From assembly GCF_035594035.1 (NCBI RefSeq), contig NZ_CP141588.1, forward strand, positions 2,758,501 to 2,822,500: a stretch of DNA of 64,000 nt, read 5' to 3'. This document shows, piece by piece, positions 26,593 to 35,489 of the stretch. Source of the DNA: Sphingomonas sp. LY54 (GTDB lineage: Bacteria > Pseudomonadota > Alphaproteobacteria > Sphingomonadales > Sphingomonadaceae). Numbering within the stretch: position 1 is the stretch's first letter; the number at the start of each line of letters is the position of its first letter. A model generated the notes under the pieces. It was not told where the DNA came from, did no database searches, and was given only the letters and a program-made list of their open reading frames with translations. Position numbers and translations under genes: made by a program.

Positions 26593-26647
26593 TTGACACC
26601 GGCTTCATTGCCGCTCATTGGTACCAACGCAGAATAATGGTACCATT
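26593..26647 (+). promoter_or_regulatory. Tandem GGTACC palindromes in the cupin-gene promoter
   Basis: TTGACA at 26593-26598 is followed by two perfect palindromes: TTGGTACCAA (26618-26627) and AATGGTACCATT (26636-26647). Their centres are 19 bp apart, nearly two helical turns, which suits cooperative binding of two repressor dimers. The second ends 16 bases before the cupin ATG, so occupancy would block transcription. Confidence 0.65.
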
Positions 26648-26663
26648 TCTAGGAGAGCGAGGG

Positions 26664-27470
26664 ATGAGCGGGTCGGGCAGATATACGGTGGCTGGCTTCA
26701 TGCGGGATGCGCAGAAGGTGCTCGAAACCTCGCTGCCGCTGGTCGAAAAGCAGGCCGACATCGCCGATCGCATGTCGCACCTGTCCCAGCGCGACGACCT
26801 CACCCGCTTCGGCATGCCGATTGGCCCCGCCGACGGATCGACGCAAAATTATCTGCTCGCATTCGAGCCGCCCTTCACCCTGCTGGGCCTGTCGCAATTC
26901 GACCCGCATTATCTTTCGCCGGTCCACGAACATGGCGATTTCTGGGTGATCGCCTGCGGCTGGCGTGGCGTCGACCGGTGGGACATGTACGAGCGCAAGG
27001 ACGATGGCTCGGTCCCCGGCTATGCCGATCTGGAGCTGGTCGACCAGATTTTCCTGCCGCGCGGCCGGACGACCTGGATGCCGCCGCCGCCGCGGTCGAT
27101 CCATTCGCACAATAATGAGACCGGGGCGCTCAACTGCGAGCTGATCTTCACCGCCGCCGAGCCGATGAAGGTCGAGGACCGGCTCTATTACGACGTCGAG
27201 GAAAAGACCTGCTGGCCGAGTCTTTTTCCGCCTTCGAACATCTTCCCCGACACGCGCTGGCCGCCCGAGCTGCCCGGCCATCATCGTCACGAGAAGGCTG
27301 CGCCTTGCGTCCACGAGACGCCGGGCGCCGCGCCGGCCGCCCGGGGCGACGCGCTCAGCCGCATGATCGCCTCGGCACGCGCGGGCGTGGATTCGCTGCT
27401 CGGCCGCGGGAGCTGCCCGAGCTGCAACTTGATCGATGCCGCCGCACGACTGGCGCCGCTGCGCGCCTGA
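26664..27470 (+). CDS. Cupin-fold protein, possible dioxygenase
   Basis: 268 residues, cytoplasmic. A cupin core is visible: LSPVHEHGDFWVIACGWRG (a metal-binding His-x-His followed by Asp) and, about 50 residues on, MPPPPRSIHSHNNE with further histidines. This spacing fits an iron-dependent cysteine-dioxygenase-like or related cupin enzyme, but I cannot name the family. The C-terminal ~70 residues contain a CPSC pair (GRGSCPSCNL). GAGAGCGAGGG precedes ATG 26664. It is divergent from tetR and preceded by the two strongest operators of the cluster, suggesting tight induction. Confidence 0.72.
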   Translation: MSGSGRYTVAGFMRDAQKVLETSLPLVEKQADIADRMSHLSQRDDLTRFGMPIGPADGSTQNYLLAFEPPFTLLGLSQFDPHYLSPVHEHGDFWVIACGWRGVDRWDMYERKDDGSVPGYADLELVDQIFLPRGRTTWMPPPPRSIHSHNNETGALNCELIFTAAEPMKVEDRLYYDVEEKTCWPSLFPPSNIFPDTRWPPELPGHHRHEKAAPCVHETPGAAPAARGDALSRMIASARAGVDSLLGRGSCPSCNLIDAAARLAPLRA

Positions 27471-27493
27471 GGAGGGAGCTGTGATTTCCCCGC

Positions 27494-27524
27494 TTGACAG
27501 CGACAACAGCTAATCTACGGTACC
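27494..27524 (+). promoter_or_regulatory. GGTACC promoter/operator upstream of the TonB receptor
   Basis: TTGACA (27494-27499) is followed 16 bases later by TACGGTACCACA, so the GGTACC core (27519-27524) overlaps the expected -10 position. A second GGTACC occurs at 27631-27636, closer to the receptor start, with an ATTACC half-site in between. Confidence 0.6.
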
Positions 27525-27630
27525 ACAAAATAAGAAACATTACCGATCGAAACGGCGGATAAGACAGGCCAATTCACACCGTGGTGACGAGACGCCCGGA
27601 TTCGCGCGATTGAGCGCGATCCGGAGGATC

Positions 27631-27636
27631 GGTACC
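27631..27636 (+). promoter_or_regulatory. Second GGTACC site in the TonB receptor leader
   Basis: A lone GGTACC core in GATCGGTACCGCAT, 51 bases before the receptor ATG. It is flanked by GC-rich rather than AT-rich sequence, unlike the stronger sites, and may be weak or fortuitous. Confidence 0.35.
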
Positions 27637-27687
27637 GCATGAGCCTATCACGACCCGAATCCTCGATCGCCTACTGGGAGAGAATGG

Positions 27688-29898
27688 ATGAAACGGATTG
27701 TGAAGCTTTGCCTCGGTGCGGCGATCGTGCTGCCGGTTCCGGCGCTGGCCCAGGTTGAGGCTGTTGCCGAAGCCGACGCGGCCGCAGCCCAGCCGGCCGA
27801 AGGGGACGGCGATATCGTCGTCACCGGTTCGCGCCTCCGCGAGGAGTCGGTCCAGGAGACGCCTATCGCGGTCGCCGTCCTGTCCAGCGCCCAGATCGAG
27901 TCGCTCAACGCCTCGAACCTGATCGCGCTCAGCGGCAACGTTCCCAGCCTCACCGTTTCGACCCTCGGCACGGCCCCCGCCAACCCGGTGATCAGCCTGC
28001 GCGGCTTCCTAACCCAAGCGGCCGACATTTCGATCGAGCCCGGCGTGCCCGTCTATATCGACGGCGTCTACCAGCCGATCATCTCCGGATCGATGTCCGA
28101 CCTGTTCGACGTCGAGCGGATCGAGGTGCTGCGCGGACCGCAGGGCACCACCCTCGGCAAGAACGCGTCGGCCGGCGCGGTACTGGTCACGCGTTCGCGC
28201 CCGACCGGCGATTTCAGCGGCCGGGTTAACGTCGAATATGGCAGCCACAACCTCTTCCAGGCGCAGGGTCTGGTCAATTTCCCGATCGCCGAGGGCGTAC
28301 TGGCGGGCAAGGTCTACGCGAACTTCCGCCGTCGCGACGATTGGGTCGAGAACCTCGCCGTGCCCGGCGGCGACATGGGCGGCGAAAAGCGCGGCTCCGT
28401 TCGCGGCGCGCTCCTGTTCACGCCCAACGACGATTTCTCTTATTATCTGACCGCCGATTACATCTGGGACCGTTCGTCGCAGATGGGCGGCCGGCCCGTA
28501 CCGTTGCCGCGCGACCGCATCTGCGCGGTCTATGGCGTTTGTACGCAGGACTTCAATTACGGGACGACGCGGTCGGGCAATACGATCAAGCCCACGGTCG
28601 ACGACATCAACGTCACCGGCGTCGGCGATTGGACGGTCGGCCCGGTCAAGATCTCCAGCATCACCGGCTATCGCAATTTCGACGAGTTCAACGCGAACGA
28701 CTTCGACAAGACGCCCTTCCCGGCGCTCGAGCTCTACCGCGCCGACACCACGCTCGAGATGATCTCGCAGGAAGTGCGCATCACCTCCGAGCATATGGGC
28801 GGGCTCGACATGGACGGCCGGCTCGCCTGGCTGGTCGCGGGCTATTACAACCATAGCGACGCCTATCAGAATAACGGCCAAAACGTGTTCGGCACGCAGC
28901 TCATGGTCGCGCAGCGCTCGGTCCGCGACACGTTCGCCTTGTTCGGCCGCGTCGATTTCGACCTCACCGACAAGCTGACCATTTCCGGCGGCGTCCGCCA
29001 CAGCTGGGACAAGACGGTCCACTATTTCGCGCCGGCGCAGGTCGGAACGACCCCGCCCGACCCCATCAACCGCGAGTCCGGGCGCTGGGAGAACACCTCG
29101 TTCGAGGCGGGCGCCCAGTACAAGATCGACAAGACCAAGATGGTCTACCTGCGCTATGCCGAGGGCTATCGCGGCGGCGGCTTCCTCGGCACGCCGGCAT
29201 CGGTGGCGGCGGCGCGCTCCTACAATCCCGAAACTTCGCGCTCCTACGAAGCGGGTTTGAAGAGCGAGTGGCTCGATCGCACGCTGCAGTTCAACCTGAC
29301 GTTGTTCCGCACCGAATTCACCGACCTGCAGAAGCAAGTCGGGCGGACGGGCGCCGGCGGCACGCTGGTGCAGGTGATTGACAATGCCGCGGACGCGATC
29401 ACCCAGGGCGCCGAGATCGAGGCGGTCCTGCGCCCCACCGACGGCTTCAATATCTCGGTCACGGGGTCTTATCTCGACGCCTACTACAAGAGCTATGTCA
29501 GCCGCGACGCCGCCGGCAATCCGGTCGATCTGTCCGGCCTGCCGTTTCAGTTCGCGCCCAAATATGTCGTCGGCATCGCGCCGACCTACGAATGGCTCCT
29601 GCCCGAAGCTTTCCTCGGCTTCGAGAAGGCGCGGATCGGCGCGCGGCTCAAGTTCAGCGACGAATATGAGATCTCGTCGGCGGTGCCGCCGAGCCCCGTC
29701 GGCCACCAGCCCTCGTTCGAAACGATCGATCTTACCGCGGACCTGTTCAGCAGGAAGGGTTTGAGCTTCGGTCTCTACGCCAACAACCTGCTCGACCAGC
29801 GCTTCCTGATCTACGGCAACGAGCCGTCCAACCTCATCGGGTTCCAGGTCGACGATATCGGCCGGGTGTTCGGTGCGAAGCTAGGCTTCAGGTTCTGA
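27688..29898 (+). CDS. TonB-dependent receptor of the catabolic cluster
   Basis: 736 residues, complete. Signal peptide 1-22 ends in ALAQ. A TonB-box-like segment GDIVVTGSRL near 47-56 is followed by the plug (VQETPIAVAVLSSAQIE, then VISLRGF, then DVERIEVLRGPQGTTLGKNASAGAV) and a 22-strand barrel with YLRYAEGYRGGGF and a C-terminal FGAKLGFRF. The plug form is that of the sphingomonad group usually tied to import of aromatic, terpenoid or steroid-like substrates, not siderophores; that reading is inference from the cluster. It is preceded by GGTACC operators and followed by an SDR. Confidence 0.93.
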   Translation: MKRIVKLCLGAAIVLPVPALAQVEAVAEADAAAAQPAEGDGDIVVTGSRLREESVQETPIAVAVLSSAQIESLNASNLIALSGNVPSLTVSTLGTAPANPVISLRGFLTQAADISIEPGVPVYIDGVYQPIISGSMSDLFDVERIEVLRGPQGTTLGKNASAGAVLVTRSRPTGDFSGRVNVEYGSHNLFQAQGLVNFPIAEGVLAGKVYANFRRRDDWVENLAVPGGDMGGEKRGSVRGALLFTPNDDFSYYLTADYIWDRSSQMGGRPVPLPRDRICAVYGVCTQDFNYGTTRSGNTIKPTVDDINVTGVGDWTVGPVKISSITGYRNFDEFNANDFDKTPFPALELYRADTTLEMISQEVRITSEHMGGLDMDGRLAWLVAGYYNHSDAYQNNGQNVFGTQLMVAQRSVRDTFALFGRVDFDLTDKLTISGGVRHSWDKTVHYFAPAQVGTTPPDPINRESGRWENTSFEAGAQYKIDKTKMVYLRYAEGYRGGGFLGTPASVAAARSYNPETSRSYEAGLKSEWLDRTLQFNLTLFRTEFTDLQKQVGRTGAGGTLVQVIDNAADAITQGAEIEAVLRPTDGFNISVTGSYLDAYYKSYVSRDAAGNPVDLSGLPFQFAPKYVVGIAPTYEWLLPEAFLGFEKARIGARLKFSDEYEISSAVPPSPVGHQPSFETIDLTADLFSRKGLSFGLYANNLLDQRFLIYGNEPSNLIGFQVDDIGRVFGAKLGFRF

Positions 29899-29940
29899 TC
29901 GAAACGGACCGCGCCGTCCCACCGGCGGCGCGGACGGGAG

Positions 29941-29976
29941 AGCGGGCGGGGCCGGAAGCGGCTGCCGCCCGCTTTG
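29941..29976 (+). terminator. Possible terminator after the TonB receptor gene
   Basis: AGCGGGCGG (29941-29949) and CCGCCCGCT (29965-29973) form a 9-bp stem followed by TTGCTATT. An additional GC-rich hairpin, CCGCGCCG/CGGCGCGG, precedes it near 29912. The T-tract is poor and the SDR gene begins 26 bases later, so read-through is likely. Confidence 0.4.
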
Positions 29977-29998
29977 CTATTGAAGGGACCGGGACATC

Positions 29999-30748
29999 AT
30001 GACGAATGAGCTTAGCGGCCGCGCCGCGATCGTAACCGGGGGCGCGTCGGGGATCGGTGCTGCGACCGCCCGGCTGCTGGCGGCACGGGGCGCGGCGGTG
30101 CTGGTCGTCGATCGCGACGCCGCGGCCGCAGACGCGCTCTGCCGCGATATTGCCGATGCGGGCGGCCGGACGCAGCAGTACCTTGCCGACCTCACCGATA
30201 CCGGCGCCGCCAATGGCGCAGTCGCAGCGGCGCTCGATGCCTTCGGCCGCCTCGATATCCTCATCAACAATGCCGGCATCGGGGCGCGCGGCCCCAGCCA
30301 CGAACTGGGCGACACGGAATGGCGGCGCGTGCTCGCGCTCAATCTCGACAGCGTCTTCTACATGGCCCGGGCGGCGCTGCGGCCGATGCTCGCACAGGAG
30401 GGCGGGGCGATCGTCAACATCGCTTCGATCTTCGGCCATGTCGGCATCGCCGAACGCGCGGCCTACAGCGCGTCCAAGGCGGGCGTGGTCAATCTCACGC
30501 GCGCGCTCGCGCTCGAATATGGCCGCCGAGGGATCCGGGTGAATGCGGTGTGTCCGGGGGTGATCCGCACGCCGCTTATCGCCCATAACGAGCCGCGGCA
30601 GTTGGCGGCGCTGGCCGATCTCCACCCGCTCGGCCGCCTGGGCGAGGCCGGGGAGGTGGCGCAGGCCATCGCCTTCCTTGCCAGCGACGCCGCGAGCTTC
30701 GTCACCGGGTCCAGCCTGATGGTCGACGGCGGCTACACCGCCGCCTGA
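29999..30748 (+). CDS. Short-chain dehydrogenase/reductase
   Basis: 249 residues. Motifs are TGGASGIGAATARLL (13-27), an Asp-ending beta 2 (VLVVDRDAA, favouring NAD), NNAGIGARGPS near 89, SIFGHVG with the catalytic Ser, YSASKAG (about 155) and SLMVDGGYTAA at the end. AAGGGACCGGGACATC precedes the ATG. It follows the TonB receptor in the same direction and converges with the MFS gene 1 base away. Its role is probably a hydroxyl oxidation in the pathway; the substrate is not identifiable. Confidence 0.9.
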   Translation: MTNELSGRAAIVTGGASGIGAATARLLAARGAAVLVVDRDAAAADALCRDIADAGGRTQQYLADLTDTGAANGAVAAALDAFGRLDILINNAGIGARGPSHELGDTEWRRVLALNLDSVFYMARAALRPMLAQEGGAIVNIASIFGHVGIAERAAYSASKAGVVNLTRALALEYGRRGIRVNAVCPGVIRTPLIAHNEPRQLAALADLHPLGRLGEAGEVAQAIAFLASDAASFVTGSSLMVDGGYTAA

Positions 30749-30749
30749 A

Positions 30750-32189
30750 TCAGGCCGCTTCGCCGGCCGGGGTCAGCGGAACCGGGACCATGGAGCCTTC
30801 GCGGGCGCGCTCGAAATCGGCTCTGATGGTGCGCGACGCGAGCAGGAAGTGGACGGCAGCCCACAACAGGCCGAGCGTGCAGAAGGCGAGGCCGGTGCGG
30901 GTCGCCTGATCGATCGCGTTCCGGCATCCCGCCTCGAGCACCGCCGAAGCGCCCTGCGCGGCGACCCCGCCGGGGCACAGAGCCGAGAAGCTGCCGGCCT
31001 GGCTCAGCCCGAAATAATAGCCCGACAGCGTGTCGATCAGCGCGCCCGCCGCGACCGTGCCGATGACGAGTGCGGCGAGGCTCGCGACCAGCGAGATCAG
31101 GGCCGTCGTCGTCGCCCGCATCCGCGCGTCGACCATGTTGTAGATCGCGGCATAGGTCGGGCTGAAATAGACGAACTGGATGACGCCGCCGACGGTCAGG
31201 AGCGCGACCGCGATGCGCCAGTCCGCCTGAAGGAAAGATGCGACCATCAGGGGCGTGGCGATCACCAGGCCAACCAGCGGCACGAAGGCGTAAGCGCGCG
31301 CGTCGCTCTTGCCGAAATAATCGGACAGGAAGCCGCCGGCGAAGGTGCCGACCGCGTTCGCCGCGCCGATCGCGAAGCCGATGATCAGGCCGACCTCGGC
31401 ATAATTGAGCCCGTAGGCGCGGATCAGGAAGGGCGCAGTGAACGCGCCGGCGCCGTAATTGACGAAGGTGAACAGAGTCACGCCCGCGATCATGTGCCGC
31501 GCGGTAGGGATGGCGAACACCCGCTTCGCCGTTTCCCAGGTCGACGGGGAGACTTCGGACTTGGCGACCCGACCGGCAAGCGCATCCGAATGGCCGCGCG
31601 GCACTTCCCGAATGACCAGCTTGAGCACGAGCGCGAGGACAAGACCGGGCACGCCCAGCACCAGGAAGGCAACGCGCCAGCCATAATATTGGGTGAGGAA
31701 GCCGCCCGCGATCGCTCCGAACATGATGCCGAGCGGGAGGCCGATCTGGTAGATGGACAGAGCCGTGGCCCGGCGGCCCGGGCCGAAATAATCGGTGATC
31801 AGCGAATAAGCGGGCGGGTTGCCGCAGGCCTCGCCGACGCCGACGCCGATCCGGCACAGCAGCAATTGACCGAAGGTGCGCGCGAAGCCCGAGAGCGAGG
31901 TGAACAGCGACCAGACGGCGATGCTGGCGGCGATGATGTTGACGCGGTTGTAGCGTTCCGAGAGTCGCGCGGCCGGCAGCGACAGCGTGACATAGAGGAT
32001 GCTGAACGCGAAGCCGTGGAGGAAACCGAGCTCGACGTCGCTCAGCTTCAGGTCCACCTTGATCGCCTGGCCGATCGTCGAGAGGACCGACCGATCCGCC
32101 CAGCTGAACAGACTGTAGAGCATCAGCAGGAAGAGGATCGTGGCACGATAGCTGCGGCTCATATTGGGCACTGCGCCGGCTTGCGACAT
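30750..32189 (-). CDS. MFS transporter, spinster-like
   Basis: 479 residues with 12 helices. Signatures include SWADRSVLSTIGQAIKVDL near the N-terminus (the sphingomonad/caulobacter spinster-like group typically starts this way), ARLSERYNRVNII in loop 2-3, and GEACGNPPAYSLITDYFGPGRRA in helix 4-5. A long loop near residue 410 carries two cysteines. Start 32189 has GGAAGGG upstream; open frame continues beyond it. This is a likely inner-membrane importer for the substrate taken up by the TonB receptor. It shares an intergenic region with the divergent cupin operon. Confidence 0.88.
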   Translation of the reverse strand: MSQAGAVPNMSRSYRATILFLLMLYSLFSWADRSVLSTIGQAIKVDLKLSDVELGFLHGFAFSILYVTLSLPAARLSERYNRVNIIAASIAVWSLFTSLSGFARTFGQLLLCRIGVGVGEACGNPPAYSLITDYFGPGRRATALSIYQIGLPLGIMFGAIAGGFLTQYYGWRVAFLVLGVPGLVLALVLKLVIREVPRGHSDALAGRVAKSEVSPSTWETAKRVFAIPTARHMIAGVTLFTFVNYGAGAFTAPFLIRAYGLNYAEVGLIIGFAIGAANAVGTFAGGFLSDYFGKSDARAYAFVPLVGLVIATPLMVASFLQADWRIAVALLTVGGVIQFVYFSPTYAAIYNMVDARMRATTTALISLVASLAALVIGTVAAGALIDTLSGYYFGLSQAGSFSALCPGGVAAQGASAVLEAGCRNAIDQATRTGLAFCTLGLLWAAVHFLLASRTIRADFERAREGSMVPVPLTPAGEAA

Positions 32190-32338
32190 TCTGGATCCCT
32201 TCCGAAGATTCTGGCCGTTGTGGCAAACGCGCCGAGCCGCCGCAAGCATAATGGTAACGAAATATGGGTTTTGGTTTCCAAATGTCTCAGCGGCTCGAAA
32301 TGTGCGCGCGGAGAGGGCGGATTCGCCCGGGCCAAGGC

Positions 32339-32378
32339 TTGACAGCCTCGCGTAAGTGGTACCAGAATGCAAAAAATG
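32339..32378 (+). promoter_or_regulatory. Promoter of the cupin-MDR-ACAD-SDR operon with GGTACC operator
   Basis: TTGACA (32339-32344) and CAGAAT (32363-32368) are 18 bases apart, with the perfect palindrome TGGTACCA (32357-32364) between and overlapping the -10. The start codon follows at 32428. A related ATGGTAAC half-site lies at about 32250, toward the divergent MFS gene. Confidence 0.65.
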
Positions 32379-32427
32379 GTTTCACAGCGAGTGGCGCGTG
32401 CCGAAACTCGTGGGCAGGAGAGATGCG

Positions 32428-33267
32428 ATGGCGTTGCTGATCAAGGAAATTCGTCCGGACGCGGAATGGGCGGTCAATTCGCCGCACCGCTCGCGCGGTA
32501 TCACCGTGCAGAACGTCTTCCAGCGCGACGTCGAGAATCGCAGCGTCGAATTCAACATCACCGCTTTCAACGGCGACGAGTTCTGGAGTCCCGCACACCG
32601 GCACAATTTCGACCAGATCCGCATCGGACTGGACGGCGTGATGAATTACGGCACGCGCAGCAAGCTGAAGCCGCGCACGGTTGCTTATTATCCCGAAGGC
32701 ACCTGGTACGGCCCGATGGCGTGTGACGGCCCGTCGATCTGTGCGATCATGCAGTTCGATGGCGCCAGCCATGGCGGCTATGTCACGCTCGGACGAATGG
32801 ACGAGGCGACGGAGGTCCTCCGTCACAAGGGCAAATTCGAGAAAGGCTTCTATTATCCCGATGACGGCAGCCCGCGCATCGATGGCTATCAGGCTTCGTG
32901 GGAGCACGTGACCGGCCGCGAGATGGTCTATGTCGATCCGCCGCGCTTCGTCGATGCAATCTACATGAACATCGACTCGTTCAACTGGCTGCCGGTCGAA
33001 GGCGGCACGATGCGCAAGACGCTCGGCCGTTTCGGCGAGCGCGACTTCACGATCGAAGCTTTGCTGGTGCCCAAGGGCGCGAGCGTGACGGTCGACAAGC
33101 CTGGTCGCCTCGTCGTCGCCTTCGTCCTCACCGGCGAGGTCGAGGTGGAGGGATCGATCCTGCCCAAATGGTCGGGCGCCTTCGCCGAGGAAGAGGACGC
33201 AATGCGCTTCGCGGGGCGCGACGAGACGTCGGAGATCCTGATCTTCACTTTGCCAGACCTCGGCTGA
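32428..33267 (+). CDS. Cupin-domain protein
   Basis: 279 residues from ATG 32428 (AGGAGA 9 bases upstream). The first half holds a cupin with HRHNFDQIRIGLDGVMNYG, a His-x-His plus Asp/Gln pattern, then YYPEGTWYGP; a second, weaker cupin-like half follows (VPKGASVTVD, LTGEVEVEGS). Bicupins of this kind can be dioxygenases, isomerases or sensors; no assignment is possible. It is the first gene of a four-gene operon whose promoter carries a GGTACC palindrome. Confidence 0.75.
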   Translation: MALLIKEIRPDAEWAVNSPHRSRGITVQNVFQRDVENRSVEFNITAFNGDEFWSPAHRHNFDQIRIGLDGVMNYGTRSKLKPRTVAYYPEGTWYGPMACDGPSICAIMQFDGASHGGYVTLGRMDEATEVLRHKGKFEKGFYYPDDGSPRIDGYQASWEHVTGREMVYVDPPRFVDAIYMNIDSFNWLPVEGGTMRKTLGRFGERDFTIEALLVPKGASVTVDKPGRLVVAFVLTGEVEVEGSILPKWSGAFAEEEDAMRFAGRDETSEILIFTLPDLG

Positions 33268-33279
33268 GCCGGGCCCGGC

Positions 33280-34308
33280 ATGGCCGCGATCAACCGCCAG
33301 CTCGTGCTGCGCGCCCGGCGCGATGGCGTGCCGCACGCCGATGACTTCGCCGTGCAGGAGGCGCCGGTCCCCGAGCCGGGCGAGGGGCAGTTCGTCGTGC
33401 GCAACCTCTATGCCTCGCTCGATCCGGCGCTGCGCCAGCGACTGACGCTGACCGACAGCTATGTGCCGCGGATCGAGCTGGGCGAGGTGCTGACTGCGAC
33501 GACCGTGGGTGTCGTCGTCGCCTCGCGCGATGCCGATTATCCGGCCGGCCAGCACGTGGTCGGCCATCACGGCATCGCCGATTACTGGCTGACCCGGGCC
33601 GGCCCGGTGACTCGGGCGGTCGATCCGGCCGCGGTGGACTCGCTCAGCCATTACCTCAGCGTGTGCGGCCCGACCGGGCTGACCGCCTATTTCGGCATCA
33701 CCCGCATCGCCTGCCCCCGCCCCGGCGAAACCGTCCTCGTCTCGGCCGCGGCCGGCGCGGTCGGATCGGTTGCGGGGCAGATCGCCAAATTGGCAGGCTG
33801 CCGCGTCATCGGCATCGCCGGTGGCCCTGAGAAGGTCCGGCGCCTGGCCGAGGATTACGGCTTCGATGCCGGCATCGATTATCGCGGCCAGGATCTCGCC
33901 GGTCTGACCGCCGCGATCCGTTCCGCCGCGCCGGAGGGCGTAGACGCCGTGTTCGAGAATGTCGGCGGCATCCAGCTCGATGCCGCGATCGACTGCGTCA
34001 ACGAGCGCGGCCGCATCGCCGTCTGCGGCCTGATCAGCCAGTATAACGCGACCGAGCCGCCGCCGCCTTTGACCAACCTGTTCAAACTGGTCGCGCGCTC
34101 GATCTGCATGGAAGGGTTCATCGTTCGCAACTACAGTGCCCAATATGGCGCAGCCGCGGCGTGCCTGGCGCAATGGGCTCGCGACGGCAAGATCCGCTTC
34201 CGCGAAGATATTCACGACGGGCTCGAGGCGGGCCCGGAGGCATTCCTGTCGCTCTTCTCGGGCGCGAACCAGGGCAAGGTGATGCTGCGGCTCGATCCCG
34301 CGGCATGA
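33280..34308 (+). CDS. NADP-dependent oxidoreductase, zinc-independent MDR family (CurA/leukotriene B4 dehydrogenase-like)
   Basis: 342 residues. The N-terminal ASLDPALRQRL and GEVLTATTVG are typical of this group, followed by the nucleotide-binding segment ETVLVSAAAGAVGSVAGQIAKLAGCRVIGIAGG (AAxGxxG) and the FENVGGIQLDAAI motif; no zinc-binding cysteines are seen. Members reduce carbon-carbon double bonds in enones or enoyl-CoAs with NADPH. In this operon it could reduce an unsaturated intermediate before or after the acyl-CoA dehydrogenase. The stop overlaps the next start as ATGA. Confidence 0.88.
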   Translation: MAAINRQLVLRARRDGVPHADDFAVQEAPVPEPGEGQFVVRNLYASLDPALRQRLTLTDSYVPRIELGEVLTATTVGVVVASRDADYPAGQHVVGHHGIADYWLTRAGPVTRAVDPAAVDSLSHYLSVCGPTGLTAYFGITRIACPRPGETVLVSAAAGAVGSVAGQIAKLAGCRVIGIAGGPEKVRRLAEDYGFDAGIDYRGQDLAGLTAAIRSAAPEGVDAVFENVGGIQLDAAIDCVNERGRIAVCGLISQYNATEPPPPLTNLFKLVARSICMEGFIVRNYSAQYGAAAACLAQWARDGKIRFREDIHDGLEAGPEAFLSLFSGANQGKVMLRLDPAA

Positions 34309-35489
34309 GCAATGAAGTGAGAGAGATGACAAACGACGGCAGGGACATCGCCGCCCGGGTCGAGGCATTCGTGCGCGACCGGGTCTTCGCTTATGAGCGC
34401 GACCCGCGTCTCGGCGGCCACGGCCCCAGCGACGAGCTGGTCGCCGAGCTTCGCGCGCTGGCGCGCGCCGCAGGCGTGCTGACGCCGCACGTGCTCGCCG
34501 ACGGGAGCCACCTGCCGCTGCGGGCCATGGCGCGGGTTTTCCGCGCCGCTGGCCTGTCGCCGCTCGGTCCGGTCGCGCTCAACGTCATGGCGCCCGACGA
34601 GGGCAATATGCACCTGCTCAGCCGCGTGGCCACCGACGCGCAGAAGGCGCAGTTCCTGGCGCCGCTGCTTGAAGGGCGGACGCGTTCGGCCTTCCTGATG
34701 ACCGAACCCGCGGCGGACGGCGGCGCCGGCTCCGATCCGTCGATGCTGCAGACGGTGGCCCGGCGCGACGGCGACGGCTGGGTGATCGACGGCCGCAAGG
34801 CCTTCATCACCGGCATAGTGGGCGCATCAACCGGCATCGTCATGGCGCGCACCGGCGAACCGGGGCGCGTCGCCGCGACGATGTTCCTGGTCGAATTGCC
34901 CGATCCGGCGGTTCGCGTCGAGCGCGTGCTCGACACGATCGACAGCTCGATGCCCGGCGGCCATTCGATCGTCGCGATCGAGGGGCTGCGCGTCGGCGAC
35001 AACGCCATCTTGGGCGAGGTCGACGAGGGTTTCCGCTATGCTCAGGTCCGGCTCGCGCCCGCGCGCCTCACCCATTGCATGCGCTGGCTCGGCGGCTGCG
35101 ACCGCGCACAGGAGATCGCCAGCGCCTACGCGGTGCGTCGCCACGCGTTCGGCAAGCCGCTGATCGACCACGAGGGCGTCGGCTTCATGCTGGCCGAGAA
35201 TATGATCGAGCTGAAGCAGGCCGAATTGATGATTGACTGGTGTGCCGGCCTACTCGACGGGGGCGCGCCGGGCACGGTCGAATCGTCGATGGCCAAGGTC
35301 GCAGTCAGCGAAGGGCTGTTCCGGATCGCCGACCGCTGCGTACAGGTCCTGGGCGGGACCGGCGTTTCGGGCGACACGATCGTCGAGCAGATTTTCCGCG
35401 AGGTGCGCGCCTTCCGCATCTATGACGGCCCCACCGAGGTCCACAAATGGAGCCTCGCCAAGCGGATCAAGCGGCAGGCCGCGGAGTGA
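34305..35489 (+). CDS. Acyl-CoA dehydrogenase, ACAD10/11-like
   Basis: 394 residues. The FAD acyl-CoA dehydrogenase fold is clear: FLMTEPAADGGAGSDPSM (FAD/substrate loop, about 123-140), DGWVIDGRKAFITG, RLTHCMRWLGGCDRAQEIA, YAVRRHAFGKPLIDHEGV and the C-terminal QVLGGTGVSGDT plus YDGPTEVHKWSLAKRI. The MTEP form together with a separate ACAD10/11-type kinase gene in the same regulon suggests the branch that removes a phosphorylated 4-hydroxyl group rather than starting ordinary beta-oxidation. That is inference. ATG 34305 overlaps the preceding stop. Confidence 0.88.
   Translation: MSNEVREMTNDGRDIAARVEAFVRDRVFAYERDPRLGGHGPSDELVAELRALARAAGVLTPHVLADGSHLPLRAMARVFRAAGLSPLGPVALNVMAPDEGNMHLLSRVATDAQKAQFLAPLLEGRTRSAFLMTEPAADGGAGSDPSMLQTVARRDGDGWVIDGRKAFITGIVGASTGIVMARTGEPGRVAATMFLVELPDPAVRVERVLDTIDSSMPGGHSIVAIEGLRVGDNAILGEVDEGFRYAQVRLAPARLTHCMRWLGGCDRAQEIASAYAVRRHAFGKPLIDHEGVGFMLAENMIELKQAELMIDWCAGLLDGGAPGTVESSMAKVAVSEGLFRIADRCVQVLGGTGVSGDTIVEQIFREVRAFRIYDGPTEVHKWSLAKRIKRQAAE

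Noticed and set aside
28009-29706. 565-residue minus-strand open frame
   Set aside because: Shadow of the TonB receptor gene; no protein features.
30849-32342. 497-residue plus-strand open frame opposite the MFS gene
   Set aside because: Shadow frame rich in Arg, Asp and Gln; the MFS protein on the minus strand is clear.
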